Positions 43,794 through 52,939 of a stretch of 64,000 nucleotides of DNA are shown piece after piece; the stretch's first letter is position 1; the number at the start of each line of letters is the position of its first letter. This DNA comes from Sulfuricurvum sp. (GTDB taxonomy: Bacteria; Campylobacterota; Campylobacteria; Campylobacterales; Sulfurimonadaceae), in contig NZ_JAQTUH010000005.1 in the NCBI RefSeq assembly GCF_028710345.1, forward strand, positions 174,990-238,989, read 5' to 3'. The translations under genes and the position numbers were made by a program. The notes under the pieces are model-generated. The model ran no database searches. It was not told the DNA's origin and saw only the letters and a program-made list of their open reading frames with translations.

Positions 43794-45906
43794 TATTTTT
43801 GATGTCGGCAATCGAATAAATTTCGGCATAAATCATACCAACCAACGCTTTACGGTTAGCTCTAACGTTTAAATCTTCTGCATTGACCATAACATTGTCG
43901 AAAAAGGTATCGAGAGGTGCTTTGAGAGCGAACAACGCATCTAAACGCTCTTCGAGGGTTTCGTAGTTCGTAGAGATAGCAGACGTTGCGGCAGAATAGA
44001 GATTACGCTCAGAGTCGTTTTCAAAGAGTGATTCATTGACACTGAAACCTTTGTCCATCGCTTCGTCTTTGAGGATATTACTGACCCGTTTAAAGGTAGA
44101 AAATGCTTCGAGGAATGACTCGGATGATGCGATAGCAGAGACTGCTCGTATTTTACGTCCAATTTCAAGTATGTTTAAACTAATATTTGATTTTTCAGTT
44201 TCTGTCATAGCATTGTGAATTTCATTATCTACAATCACTTTTACTGTTCCAACATTAGCTTTACGTTCCACTCCTTTAGGTGATGCAATAACCGATTGAA
44301 TAATCGATGGATTGACATCATCATAAGCACCACCGAGACGCTCAATGATAAAGGTCTCAATATTCTTTTTGTATTCTTTGCCCTGCGGATAGAGTGATGA
44401 GAGCTGATCGATCAAGGTAGAGAAGTCTAACGGAATTTGATATGCTTCGGTAATTTTGATAATCCCAGTAACGGCACGACGAAGGGCAAACGGGTCTCGT
44501 GAACCTGTTGGAATTTCACCAATACTGAACATACCGATGAGAGTATCGACTTTCATCGACATGGCAACGATAGCACTGAGCATTGTGCTTGGCAATGCGC
44601 TATCTTCACCCGTAGGGAGATATTGCTCTTTGATCGCGGTGGCTACTTCGGTAGATTCCCCCAGAGCTAACGCATAGTAATACCCCATAAGCCCCTGAAG
44701 TTCAGTAAACTCATAGACCATTTCCGACATTAAGTCGGCTTTTGCTAATTCCATCGCACGCTCTAAATAATTAGGATTAATATTATCATATATGAGATTG
44801 GCGATAGTCGTTGCAACTACTTTTTCCCGTTTTATTTTCTCTGCCAACGTCCCCAAGCCGTTCATAAAGACCACTTTTTCTAACCCTGCTGTACTGAGCC
44901 CTTTTTTGAGGTCATTCCGGTAGAAAAAGAGTGCATCGGAGAGGCGTGGGCGGAGAACCCGTTCATTCCCCTCGATAACATGGCTGAAATCATCGGTGAG
45001 GGCATTAGAGACCACGACGAATGCGTTGATGAGTTTCCCCTCTTTGAACACAGGAAAATAGCGTTGATGCTCTTTCATCGAAGTGATGATAACTTCGGGA
45101 GGAAGTTCCAAAAATGTTTCGTCAAATTTGCCTAATAACGGTGTCGGATGTTCGGTGATTGCAACTACTTCATCGAGCAAATCATCATCGATTTCGATAG
45201 TCACTCCATGTTCATTCTCTAGATTTTTAAATGCTTCTAAAATAGTGCTACGGCGCACTTCCGGAAACAAGGTCACAGCACCGTTTTTAAGTACATCAAA
45301 ATACTCATGCAATGATCCAAGCGGCTTGGCTTCAAAATGGCTGATACGATGGACATAGGTCAAAGGAGCTGATTGGACACCAAACAGCTCTGCTTCTACT
45401 TGCTTGTCCCCTAACATCACATTGAGCCAACGGATCGGACGGATAAAACTCTCGCTGTTGCTACCCCAACGCATCGATTTTCCGAAATTTAGGCTTTTAA
45501 TCCACTGGTTAATCATGCCAGAGAGGAGTTTTGAGCTCTCTTGTCCTTCAATGTTTTTAGCATAATAAAGAACCTCTTTACCACCTTTTTCATTGCGACT
45601 GATTGCACTAAACTCTACACCGCATTTTTTAGCAAACCCTAACGCCGCTGGGGTTGGTATGCCATCTTTAATCGCAATATCAACGGGTGCGCCGAAAAAT
45701 TCCTCAATACGATCTTCTTGTTGAGTTTTGAACTCTCTGTGCCATAGCACTAAACGTCTAGGGGTGTAATAAAATTCGAACTCACACATAAGGGTATTTT
45801 TTTCTAAAATATCAGCCCATTTTTTCTCTATTTCACTCAACTCTTTGAGTAATGGGACTGCCGGAAGTTCTTCAACACCGATTTCTATCAAAAGTGGTTT
45901 TGTCAT
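43783..45906 (-). CDS. glyS: Glycyl-tRNA synthetase beta subunit, 707 aa
   Basis: It is the tRNA-binding subunit of the alpha2-beta2 enzyme. LLIEIGVEELPA at the N-terminus, SMRWGSNSESFIRPIRWLNVMLG, and TGSRDPFALRRAVTGIIKI are diagnostic, with an anticodon-binding-like C-terminus. Length is typical. The alpha subunit gene glyQ is not in the window, so the pair is split. Confidence 0.93.
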   Translation of the reverse strand: MTKPLLIEIGVEELPAVPLLKELSEIEKKWADILEKNTLMCEFEFYYTPRRLVLWHREFKTQQEDRIEEFFGAPVDIAIKDGIPTPAALGFAKKCGVEFSAISRNEKGGKEVLYYAKNIEGQESSKLLSGMINQWIKSLNFGKSMRWGSNSESFIRPIRWLNVMLGDKQVEAELFGVQSAPLTYVHRISHFEAKPLGSLHEYFDVLKNGAVTLFPEVRRSTILEAFKNLENEHGVTIEIDDDLLDEVVAITEHPTPLLGKFDETFLELPPEVIITSMKEHQRYFPVFKEGKLINAFVVVSNALTDDFSHVIEGNERVLRPRLSDALFFYRNDLKKGLSTAGLEKVVFMNGLGTLAEKIKREKVVATTIANLIYDNINPNYLERAMELAKADLMSEMVYEFTELQGLMGYYYALALGESTEVATAIKEQYLPTGEDSALPSTMLSAIVAMSMKVDTLIGMFSIGEIPTGSRDPFALRRAVTGIIKITEAYQIPLDFSTLIDQLSSLYPQGKEYKKNIETFIIERLGGAYDDVNPSIIQSVIASPKGVERKANVGTVKVIVDNEIHNAMTETEKSNISLNILEIGRKIRAVSAIASSESFLEAFSTFKRVSNILKDEAMDKGFSVNESLFENDSERNLYSAATSAISTNYETLEERLDALFALKAPLDTFFDNVMVNAEDLNVRANRKALVGMIYAEIYSIADIKNITL

Positions 45907-45975
45907 ACTCTCTATCCAATCTAATATTATTGGGGTAGATTTTACCGCTATATTGGTTAAAATAGGCTGTTACGC

Positions 45976-45981
45976 TATAAT
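45976..45981 (+). promoter_or_regulatory. -10 box adjacent to start codon of cinA-like gene
   Basis: TATAAT ends six bases before the ATG at 45988. Transcription starting at the normal distance would begin at or next to the A of the ATG, giving a leaderless message. No ribosome site is visible. Confidence 0.5.
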
Positions 45982-45987
45982 CATCTC

Positions 45988-46731
45988 ATGAAAACACCAC
46001 ACTTTTATGCCGTTATAATCGGCTCAGAAATTCTCAACGGCCGTCGTGAAGATAAACATTTTACCTTCATTCGTGATGCTCTATTACATCGAGGGCATGT
46101 TTTATTTTCGACATTTATCATCAAAGATGATACAAATCTCATCAACTCCATTTTTTCACTTGTTAAAAATGATCCCAATGGTGTGATGTTCAGCTTCGGT
46201 GGTATCGGCTCAACACCTGATGATTTAACCCGACAACTTGCTAGTGATGTCTTTAGTGATGGAGAACTTATTTCTCATCCCCAATTTTACAGTGATATTT
46301 TAGAGCGTTTTGGAGATCAAGCATTTCCCCATCGTGTTAATATGGCATTGTTACCAAAAAATTCGGGATTATTGCACAATATTATCAATAATATGTCGGG
46401 ATTTTATTTGGAAGATCGCTACTTTTTCATGCCCGGTTTCCCTGAAATGTCTCATGCTATGGTAGAGGAGGCGTTGGAGCGTTTTTATCCCAAATCAGTG
46501 ATAACGTACCGAAAAACTCTCATCGCGCAAACCTCGGAAAATACGTTGATAGAAGTGATGGAAATACTCAATAGTGATGTTGATTTTTCCTCTTTGCCGA
46601 TGATTAATAACGGACAACCTACTGTTGAAATTTCTATTGCATCCCACGATAAAGAGCTATGTGAAGAAAATTTTGCCCTTTTTGAACGTGATTTGGAACA
46701 AAAAAATATAAAATTCGAGATTATTATTTAA
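45988..46731 (+). CDS. Molybdopterin-binding (CinA N-terminal type) protein, 247 aa
   Basis: AVIIGSEILNGRREDKHFTF, MFSFGGIGSTPDDLTRQLAS and FFMPGFPEMSH are the three blocks of the MoCF-like domain in CinA proteins. The nicotinamide-deamidase half is absent, so it is the single-domain form; some of these act as ADP-ribose pyrophosphatases. Role uncertain. It lies divergent from glyS and may be translated from a leaderless message. Confidence 0.8.
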   Translation: MKTPHFYAVIIGSEILNGRREDKHFTFIRDALLHRGHVLFSTFIIKDDTNLINSIFSLVKNDPNGVMFSFGGIGSTPDDLTRQLASDVFSDGELISHPQFYSDILERFGDQAFPHRVNMALLPKNSGLLHNIINNMSGFYLEDRYFFMPGFPEMSHAMVEEALERFYPKSVITYRKTLIAQTSENTLIEVMEILNSDVDFSSLPMINNGQPTVEISIASHDKELCEENFALFERDLEQKNIKFEIII

Positions 46732-46786
46732 GATTATTACTTAAAAAGACGATCTAGTTATATAGAAACTTTTTTAGGGGAAAATT

Positions 46787-46918
46787 ATGATAGGTTATTT
46801 AATTATTGCCCTCGTAGTTATGGTCATAGCCTACTTTTTTTATCGGTATTATTTTTTTCAAAAAAATATATCAACATCACATAAACCTCATTTTACACTC
46901 AAAATCGAACACGAATAA
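46787..46918 (+). CDS. Small single-span membrane protein, 43 aa
   Basis: ATG 46787 follows AGGGGAAAATT, a good ribosome site. Residues 3-24 (GYLIIALVVMVIAYFFYRYY) form one membrane span, followed by a basic/polar tail ending TLKIEHE. No family is recognised; small ORFs of this type are often real in compact genomes. It lies 55 bases after the CinA-like gene. Confidence 0.5.
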   Translation: MIGYLIIALVVMVIAYFFYRYYFFQKNISTSHKPHFTLKIEHE

Positions 46919-46955
46919 TAGGATTACAAGTAATAATACCGAATGGGTATAACAA

Positions 46956-47441
46956 TTATATATTTTCCTCTTTATCGCGTTCCAATAAAGCCAATATAGA
47001 TTTTTTATGCATTTTACGGGCAAAATCAATTGCACTTAATCCATGACCATCACGTGCACGAACATCTACACCCAACTCAAGCAGTTTTTTAATCACGTCA
47101 CTACGCCCATAACAGACAGCTCCCATCAACGGTGTGAAACCACTGCGTCTTGTTGAGGTATTAACATCAAAACCATCAGCAATCAGTTTTTCGATCAACG
47201 CGATATTATTATACGTTACCGCTACATCGAAAACACTTACCCCTTCGATATCAGTATGATGAATATCAGCACCATTGTCGATGAGTAAATCGAGAATTTC
47301 ACTATCACAATGATACCGCATCGCAAAACAAATGACCGACTCACCGTTTTCCTCTACTTCATTAGGATTTCCGCCATTTTTGAGATATTTTTTTACCCCA
47401 AGATAATCATTTGCTTTTAATAATCCAATCCATTGTTCCAT
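46956..47441 (-). CDS. Ankyrin repeat protein, 161 aa
   Basis: Four ankyrin repeats cover the protein (for example SVICFAMRYHCDSEILDLLI, VSVFDVAVTYNNIALIEKLI, TPLMGAVCYGRSDVIKKLLE). Such proteins mediate protein contacts; no partner is evident. ATG 47441 (MEQWIGLLKAND) is preferred to the earlier in-frame start, which would add 12 hydrophobic residues without a ribosome site. Confidence 0.82.
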   Translation of the reverse strand: MEQWIGLLKANDYLGVKKYLKNGGNPNEVEENGESVICFAMRYHCDSEILDLLIDNGADIHHTDIEGVSVFDVAVTYNNIALIEKLIADGFDVNTSTRRSGFTPLMGAVCYGRSDVIKKLLELGVDVRARDGHGLSAIDFARKMHKKSILALLERDKEENI

Positions 47442-47507
47442 ACAAAATCCATGCAATAATTTCACGTAGTATAACATGTCACCTTCAACTCTACCTCGGT
47501 ACTCCTA

Positions 47508-47516
47508 TGCTAAAAT
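47508..47516 (+). promoter_or_regulatory. Extended -10 box of dapD
   Basis: TGCTAAAAT lies 31 bases before the dapD ATG at 47548; AAGAGAG precedes the start. Confidence 0.5.
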
Positions 47517-47547
47517 ACACTATTCATTTTACTATAAGAGAGTTTTT

Positions 47548-48744
47548 ATGACAATTATCGAAACAGAAAGTGCATTCAAAGAGTGTGTTAGTGCTATAGC
47601 GGGGTCAGATGGGTACAAAAATCCACTCGCATTCGGAATTTGCCGTGTCGATTTCGGGCAACTTGACAGTTCAAAGATATTACAAGCAACATTCCCTCAT
47701 ATCAACTGGAATGAAAACTTCGGCAGTGCTGCAATCTTTATTGCTAATGCACAAGAACAAGGTTACACTATTGATTTTACCGCTGATGAAGTGATTATCC
47801 CCGTAACGTTGAAATTTTTAGAGGGGTGTTTAAATGCATTTACCCCTTATGCGGATGAAGCATTCGGTGATGCTCATAAAAATATTCAAGTTGTTTATCA
47901 CCTCTACAATCAAATCAAAGAGCATGGTATGCGCGATGGCGAGTTTCGTCTTGTTATCCTCTTTAACGATGTAGCGTGTACGAGCGTAGAGGGGACATAC
48001 CTCAAACTCTACGCACTCTCTACTTCTAAAGCGGCTCTTCGCTCACTTAATCTTAACGGTGCATTCGGTGCATTGCACAATGTCGCATGGTCGGATGGGC
48101 AACCAATCGAACTCGAATGGCTTCGTGAAAATGAGATTGAACTCAAATTTGCTAATGAATATCCGAAAATCGATTTCGTCGATAAATTTCCTCGCTATCT
48201 CCAACACATTATTCCTGCTAACAATACTCGTATTTTAGATGATTCAAAAGTCCGTTTCGGAGCACAACTTCATGCAGGAACCACCATTATGCCAGGAGCG
48301 AGTTATGTTAACTTCAATGCGGGAACTACTGGTGTAAGCATGGTAGAGGGTCGCATTTCAAGCTCTGCTGTTGTGGGTGATGGTTCAGACGTTGGCGGAG
48401 GAGCATCAATTCTAGGAGTTCTCAGCGGAACGGACGGTATCCCTGTCACTATCGGTAAAAACACTCTTCTAGGTGCTAACTCGGTGACGGGTATCGCACT
48501 CGGTGATGGATGTATCGTTGATGCAGGAATCGCGGTATTAGCGGGAACCAAGTTTGCAGTAAATACCGAAGAACTTACCAAAATCCAAGAAGCAAACCCA
48601 TCGAAAACCCTCAGCGGTACGAGTTTCAAAGGGAAAGATTTGGTCGGATTGAACGGTATCCATTACCGCCAAGACTCTACCACAGGACAATTGCTCATCC
48701 GTCGTTCAACTCGTGAAGTAAAACTTAACGCCGATTTGCACTAA
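47548..48744 (+). CDS. dapD: Tetrahydrodipicolinate N-succinyltransferase, 398 aa
   Basis: It succinylates tetrahydrodipicolinate in the lysine/meso-DAP route. The C-terminal part (about 235-370) consists of left-handed beta-helix hexapeptides (VRFGAQLHAGTTIMPGASYV, GGASILGVLSGTDGIPVTIG, IVDAGIAVLAGTKFAV). The 398-residue length is the long form of Campylobacterota and Actinobacteria, not the 274-residue E. coli form. The family start MTIIETESAFK at ATG 47548 was chosen. Confidence 0.92.
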   Translation: MTIIETESAFKECVSAIAGSDGYKNPLAFGICRVDFGQLDSSKILQATFPHINWNENFGSAAIFIANAQEQGYTIDFTADEVIIPVTLKFLEGCLNAFTPYADEAFGDAHKNIQVVYHLYNQIKEHGMRDGEFRLVILFNDVACTSVEGTYLKLYALSTSKAALRSLNLNGAFGALHNVAWSDGQPIELEWLRENEIELKFANEYPKIDFVDKFPRYLQHIIPANNTRILDDSKVRFGAQLHAGTTIMPGASYVNFNAGTTGVSMVEGRISSSAVVGDGSDVGGGASILGVLSGTDGIPVTIGKNTLLGANSVTGIALGDGCIVDAGIAVLAGTKFAVNTEELTKIQEANPSKTLSGTSFKGKDLVGLNGIHYRQDSTTGQLLIRRSTREVKLNADLH

Positions 48745-48832
48745 CAATAGAATAATTAGTTTCTCTTTCCTCTTCTCTTTTAAGGTGAAGGGGTCTATAC
48801 TTTTCTCATATTTGATATAAAAGGAGCTTTAG

Positions 48833-49138
48833 ATGATAAGCTCAAATGTCTCTTCATTAATGTCTAATCAAACATACATGAATAATAATGCTTCTAATGT
48901 TGCAAATGTTAATACCGATGGATACATTCCACGTAATACGACTATTAGCGAAACAACCAATGGTGGTACTAAAGCGAATACATCAATGGCAACTTCAAAT
49001 GGAAGTGAAAAATCACAAACTGATCTCACCAAAGAGGTTACAGACCAAATCTCTATCGAAAAAGTGAGTGAAGCCAATGTACAAGCAATCCGTACCCAAA
49101 ATGAGATGCTAGGTTCACTACTCGATATTAAAGCTTAG
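48833..49138 (+). CDS. Small flagellar basal-body rod-like protein, 101 aa
   Basis: NNNASNVANVNTDGYIPRNT (about 17-36) matches the N-terminal rod motif, and the end (EKVSEANVQAIRTQNEMLGS, then LLDIKA) matches the C-terminal motif of FlgB/FlgC/FlgG-type proteins. It keeps only these two helical ends joined by a Ser/Thr-rich middle. AAAGGAG precedes the ATG. No other flagellar gene is nearby, so a rod accessory role is only an inference. Confidence 0.75.
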   Translation: MISSNVSSLMSNQTYMNNNASNVANVNTDGYIPRNTTISETTNGGTKANTSMATSNGSEKSQTDLTKEVTDQISIEKVSEANVQAIRTQNEMLGSLLDIKA

Positions 49139-50591
49139 AAAGCTTTTTATCGCTTTTCTTTTGTGCAATCGGTAGTGACGGTTTTGTAAAAATATTCATA
49201 CTGGTAATCGTACTTAAGAGCATATTTTCAAAATCAAAATCTTCGACATCACGACCCAGCTCAAGTGTGCTAATCACTGCTTTTCCAATAACTACCCTAC
49301 CCTTGACACCTTCTTTATTTTTAGTACGTATTCCCCATATATTATGCATTACCATAACCGTATCATCATACGTACCCACATAAAGGAGAACATGCCCTTT
49401 TTTATAGAGTATTGTTTGGAAAGGGATCCCTTTCTCTTTGATAAGGGTCAGTTTCTGGGTATTATTTAAATCTTTGAGTGAAATCACTTCCCCTTTTCGT
49501 GCTTGTTCTGCCGAATTACGAGGTAACCAAATCCCAAAAGGGGTAAAATAATCACGTATCATGGAAGAGCAATCACGCTCTTCAAACATACCACCCCAGC
49601 CATATGTATTACGTAACAGATTAGAGCCAATTTGATGTAACTCTTCTTTTGTAATCAAACGTATACCGATATGTGCTGCATATTTCGGAACACGCAATTC
49701 TCTCACAGCTCCGCTATTATCAATCCATAATGCTTTATACTCCTCATCGGATTCACCGATGGCAGACAACACCATTCCGATACGTGAATAGGTTATAAAT
49801 TGGTTATCGATACTTTTAAGTGGAATCCTATCTTGTGTGATAAAGAGCTTCTCTTTTTTCTTTAACAAATCAATTTGATCCATTCTAAGGATCGCTATAC
49901 TATTGGCTTCAACCCAACCAGAAGCGTTATTGGTAAAAACGTATGCCCATGCTCCATCTTGTGAGTAATGGGAGATAAATATAGGCTCATTAAAGGCTAT
50001 ACTGCTATTTTGGAGTAAATCAAACGGATACCCTTCACCCGGTTTTGCTGGATTTTTATAGAGAGGTTTGATCGTCGGCATTACCCGAAGATTCATCCAT
50101 CGGGTTGTGATTGCAGGCTTATTAACCGTTGAAAAAGCACTAAAATTACTTTGCAATTCCATCTCACGAAACCATGTCGTATCATGTGGCTTTAAATTAC
50201 TCCCATACCCGCTTTTAAATGCACCTATCGGCCACATAGCTTCTTTGGCACAAATCGGTGCAGTGGTGTAATTCCATGGCCGATAATAGTTGCCTTCAAA
50301 CTGTTTTTGAATTTCAAAAATCGATTCCTGATTCATACCGTTTTTATCTACGTAAACACTAATATCTTGAGGGAAATTTTCTAAATCATTTGCTTTTTTA
50401 CCATATTGAGGAATCTCATTTTCTATCTCTTGTACAAAAATTTGCTCATCAGAAGTAACGCTTATATTGTTTTCTTTACAAATAAGCGGAGGGGGTGGAG
50501 CTAAAGGAATTTGAGAGATTACAGGAGATTTTGTAGAGCTACAACCAGTAAAAAAAATGATAACTAAAAATACTAAAAATTTATAATGCAT
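49128..50591 (-). CDS. Lipoprotein with SH3 domains and NlpC/P60 peptidase domain, 487 aa
   Basis: Lipobox FFTGC (Cys17), then a helical N-terminal part, SH3-like domains (about 160-320; WMNLRVMPTIKPLYKNPAKP, GAWAYVFTNNASGWVEANSI) and a C-terminal C40 domain with Cys in EERDCSSMIRDYF and His in KKGHVLLYVGTY. The order fits the N_NLPC_P60 / SH3_6 / SH3_7 / NLPC_P60 architecture. It is a periplasmic peptidoglycan hydrolase. It converges with the rod-like gene by 11 bases. Confidence 0.82.
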   Translation of the reverse strand: MHYKFLVFLVIIFFTGCSSTKSPVISQIPLAPPPPLICKENNISVTSDEQIFVQEIENEIPQYGKKANDLENFPQDISVYVDKNGMNQESIFEIQKQFEGNYYRPWNYTTAPICAKEAMWPIGAFKSGYGSNLKPHDTTWFREMELQSNFSAFSTVNKPAITTRWMNLRVMPTIKPLYKNPAKPGEGYPFDLLQNSSIAFNEPIFISHYSQDGAWAYVFTNNASGWVEANSIAILRMDQIDLLKKKEKLFITQDRIPLKSIDNQFITYSRIGMVLSAIGESDEEYKALWIDNSGAVRELRVPKYAAHIGIRLITKEELHQIGSNLLRNTYGWGGMFEERDCSSMIRDYFTPFGIWLPRNSAEQARKGEVISLKDLNNTQKLTLIKEKGIPFQTILYKKGHVLLYVGTYDDTVMVMHNIWGIRTKNKEGVKGRVVIGKAVISTLELGRDVEDFDFENMLLSTITSMNIFTKPSLPIAQKKSDKKLSKL

Positions 50592-50610
50592 GTAAAAATG
50601 AAATCCTCTA

Positions 50611-51270
50611 CTAATCTATACTGCCAAAACGACCGACAACACGCCCTATTACCTCTACTTCATCACGACGTGCAATAGAGATAGGGTAATCTTTATTGTC
50701 CGAAATAATATCGAGTTTGCCATCAATTCTTACTTGAATACGTTTAATAAAGAGCCCGTGTTCAGTACGAATTGTAAAAATTCCTCCACGACCGACATCG
50801 ATTTTTGAACGGTTAATAAAAACAATATCGTTATAACTAAAAGAGGGTTCCATGGAATCTCCCGAAACATTAATCGCTTCAATATATCGAAGCTCTTTTT
50901 CACCACCTAATGATGCAACAAAATTCTCTTCTAGCATCAACGGTTCAGATTCAAATTCATCGTTATCTGCGCCACCACCAGCTGATGCACTCACCGATGA
51001 AAAATAACGAACCATGTAGACTTTATTGGTTGGTTCGATGAGACTTTCAGGAGATTGATTGTATAAAAGCCAATTGATAGCAATAGAGCGTTTGGCACAA
51101 AAGTCCAATAACTCATTAAAAGGGATTTTATTGCGCTTTTTCATTGTTGCAAAATTCATCTGTGAAATACCGAGCAACTCCGCAACATCTTTATCGAAAA
51201 CTTTCTTGTCGGCATATTCGTTGGAAATAACATCTTTAATCATTTCGACAATATCATAAAAACTTTTCAT
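50611..51270 (-). CDS. CI/LexA-like repressor with S24 peptidase domain, 219 aa
   Basis: An N-terminal DNA-binding part (about 25-70; VAELLGISQMNFATMKKRNK) is joined to a C-terminal S24 domain. SASAGGGA (about 94-101) is a likely self-cleavage site at Ala97-Gly98, and Ser139 (VSGDSMEP) with Lys176 (LFIKRIQ) form the catalytic dyad. RecA-stimulated cleavage would release its target genes upon DNA damage. It is transcribed away from a 27-codon ORF across a spacer with two dyad repeats. Confidence 0.85.
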   Translation of the reverse strand: MKSFYDIVEMIKDVISNEYADKKVFDKDVAELLGISQMNFATMKKRNKIPFNELLDFCAKRSIAINWLLYNQSPESLIEPTNKVYMVRYFSSVSASAGGGADNDEFESEPLMLEENFVASLGGEKELRYIEAINVSGDSMEPSFSYNDIVFINRSKIDVGRGGIFTIRTEHGLFIKRIQVRIDGKLDIISDNKDYPISIARRDEVEVIGRVVGRFGSID

Positions 51271-51311
51271 CGTAATTTACCCTCCAAATCCAATTTAAAA
51301 CACCATTATGC

Positions 51312-51360
51312 CATATTTTTAGAAATAATATGTCAATTTGCAATATTTTTAATACTATAT
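51312..51360. promoter_or_regulatory. Candidate operators between the S24 repressor and a 27-codon ORF
   Basis: Bases 51312-51332 form a near-perfect dyad (CATATT.TT...AA.AATATG), and 51343-51360 starts with the same ATATTTTTA and ends ACTATAT, 30 bases further. Two similar dyads about three helix turns apart, between divergent genes, are typical for a cooperative dimeric repressor. Binding is inferred. Confidence 0.45.
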
Positions 51361-51410
51361 TTATTTTTTTTCTACACTTTGTCAATAAAAAGTTACTCAA
51401 GGAGTAGAAG

Positions 51411-51494
51411 ATGGCAAAGGTTATCAAAAAAGCAAATGGATTTATGACTCGATTTGAGTCACAAATGGAGAAATGGGCATCCCAATTGTTTTAA
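51411..51494 (+). CDS. 27-residue amphipathic peptide ORF
   Basis: ATG 51411 has an ideal AAGGAG six bases upstream and ends at TAA 51494. The product starts MAKVIKKANGFMTRFESQME and ends KWASQLF: a basic, amphipathic helix without a membrane-length hydrophobic run. It faces the S24 repressor across the dyad repeats, so it may be the regulated target. A small inducible peptide (toxin or stress peptide) is one possibility. Confidence 0.45.
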   Translation: MAKVIKKANGFMTRFESQMEKWASQLF

Positions 51495-51504
51495 TTACGT
51501 TCTA

Positions 51505-51630
51505 TTACTCATCACATTCATCGTCGTTAAACTCTTTTTCCCGTCGTGATAGGTGATAACCTCGAAAGATATAAATGAGGAAAAGGACAAATAGAATGAT
51601 GATAAGATTATCGACAATTTGAAAAAGCAT
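51505..51630 (-). CDS. Small acidic-tailed membrane protein coupled to trmL, 41 aa
   Basis: ATG 51630 overlaps the trmL stop (TAATG) and AGAGGGG lies five bases upstream. Residues 5-23 (IVDNLIIILFVLFLIYIF) form one membrane span; the tail RREKEFNDDECDE is charged. No family is recognised. The tight coupling to trmL supports expression, though the function is unknown. Confidence 0.5.
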   Translation of the reverse strand: MLFQIVDNLIIILFVLFLIYIFRGYHLSRREKEFNDDECDE

Positions 51631-52100
51631 TACATCCCCTCTTGATACGTGGTAAAGTTTTGTTTGATTGCTTCGTATAAAATTATTCCGGTACTGATAG
51701 CAAGATTGAGGCTACGTCCCTCTTTGGTCATCGGGATTGTCATGCATTGTTGTGGTGATGCTAATAAAATTTCAGAGGGGATACCTGCTGTTTCGCTTCC
51801 GAAAAAGAGATAATCACCTTCTCTAAATTGGTGGTCGAAATAGGGGATAGTTGTTTTAGTTGTGGCAAAGAAAAAACGCTCGCTGAGTGGGTTTTCGGCA
51901 AAAAACTCATCAATATTTTCCCATACACGCAAATCAATCTTATGCCAATAATCCAGACCTGCACGACGAACTGCTTTTTCATCGATATCAAACCCGAGTG
52001 GTTTGATTAAATGGAGCGTTGAGCCAGTATTGACACAAAGACGACCAATAGCTCCCGTGTTATTCGGAATTTGCGGTGTTACTAGTACAATATTAAACAT
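51630..52100 (-). CDS. trmL: tRNA (cytidine(34)-2'-O)-methyltransferase, 156 aa
   Basis: A SPOUT methyltransferase with the deep knot motifs YLFFGSETAGIPSEIL and MTIPMTKEGRSLNLAISTGIILYEA. The N-terminus NIVLVTPQIPNNTGAIGRLC is characteristic. It methylates the wobble base of tRNA-Leu. Length is typical. The start codon overlaps the purU stop. Confidence 0.9.
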   Translation of the reverse strand: MFNIVLVTPQIPNNTGAIGRLCVNTGSTLHLIKPLGFDIDEKAVRRAGLDYWHKIDLRVWENIDEFFAENPLSERFFFATTKTTIPYFDHQFREGDYLFFGSETAGIPSEILLASPQQCMTIPMTKEGRSLNLAISTGIILYEAIKQNFTTYQEGM

Positions 52101-52939
52101 TAAAAGATAACTGTGCGATTACTATGGACGAAAATGCGATCTTCCAAAGCCAATTTTAACGCTTTGGAGAGGACTATTTTTTCACCGTCACGCCCTGAGC
52201 GTTGCATATCTTCCCAACCGTAAGCATGATCGACATGAATAACATCTTGAGCAATAATCGGCCCTTCATCGAGATGATTATTGACAAAATGGGCCGTTGC
52301 ACCGATAATCTTAACACCACGCTCATACGCCTGCTTATAAGGATTTGCCCCAATAAATGCCGGTAAAAATGAGTGGTGGATATTGATAATTTTATCTTCA
52401 TACGCATCAACAAAACGGGGTGTTAAGATACGCATGTATTTTGCTAAAACGATATAATCAAGTTCACCGAAAGAGTGTAAACACTCAAGAACACGTGCTT
52501 CGTGAGTATCTCTATCCACTCCTTCATGAGAAACAGTATAAAAAGGGATGTCAAATTTAGAGACCAACGGTTCGAGAAGGTCATAGTTTGAGACTACCCC
52601 GACGATGGTTGCATCCAATTCACCTGCTTCATAACGGATGAGAATATCTCCCAACGCATGAGACTCTTTGGTAACCATTAAAACAATCCGTTTTTTTCGC
52701 GGTGCAATAACCTCTAAGCGAGATTCTTTTGGTAAAACTGCTAATAGCTCATTTTTAAGTGCATCCATATCTGCTTCACCACTCACCACACTACGCATAA
52801 AAAACTTATTATGAGCACGATCTACAAACTCGTTATTAGAGAGGATATTGAGATTTCGATGATAAAAAATATTGGAGACTTTATAAACAAGCCCTTTTTC
52901 ATCATTACATTGGATTAAAATTCGATACTGTTCCGTCAT
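52100..52939 (-). CDS. purU: Formyltetrahydrofolate deformylase, 279 aa
   Basis: It hydrolyses 10-formyl-THF to formate and THF. An N-terminal ACT domain (YRILIQCNDEKGLVYKVSNI) precedes a formyltransferase-type domain with IINIHHSFLPAFIGANPYKQ and the AHFVNNHLDEGPII active-site segment (Asp in LDEGPI). Length is typical. It overlaps the upstream gene by 4 bases and trmL by one. Confidence 0.92.
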   Translation of the reverse strand: MTEQYRILIQCNDEKGLVYKVSNIFYHRNLNILSNNEFVDRAHNKFFMRSVVSGEADMDALKNELLAVLPKESRLEVIAPRKKRIVLMVTKESHALGDILIRYEAGELDATIVGVVSNYDLLEPLVSKFDIPFYTVSHEGVDRDTHEARVLECLHSFGELDYIVLAKYMRILTPRFVDAYEDKIINIHHSFLPAFIGANPYKQAYERGVKIIGATAHFVNNHLDEGPIIAQDVIHVDHAYGWEDMQRSGRDGEKIVLSKALKLALEDRIFVHSNRTVIF

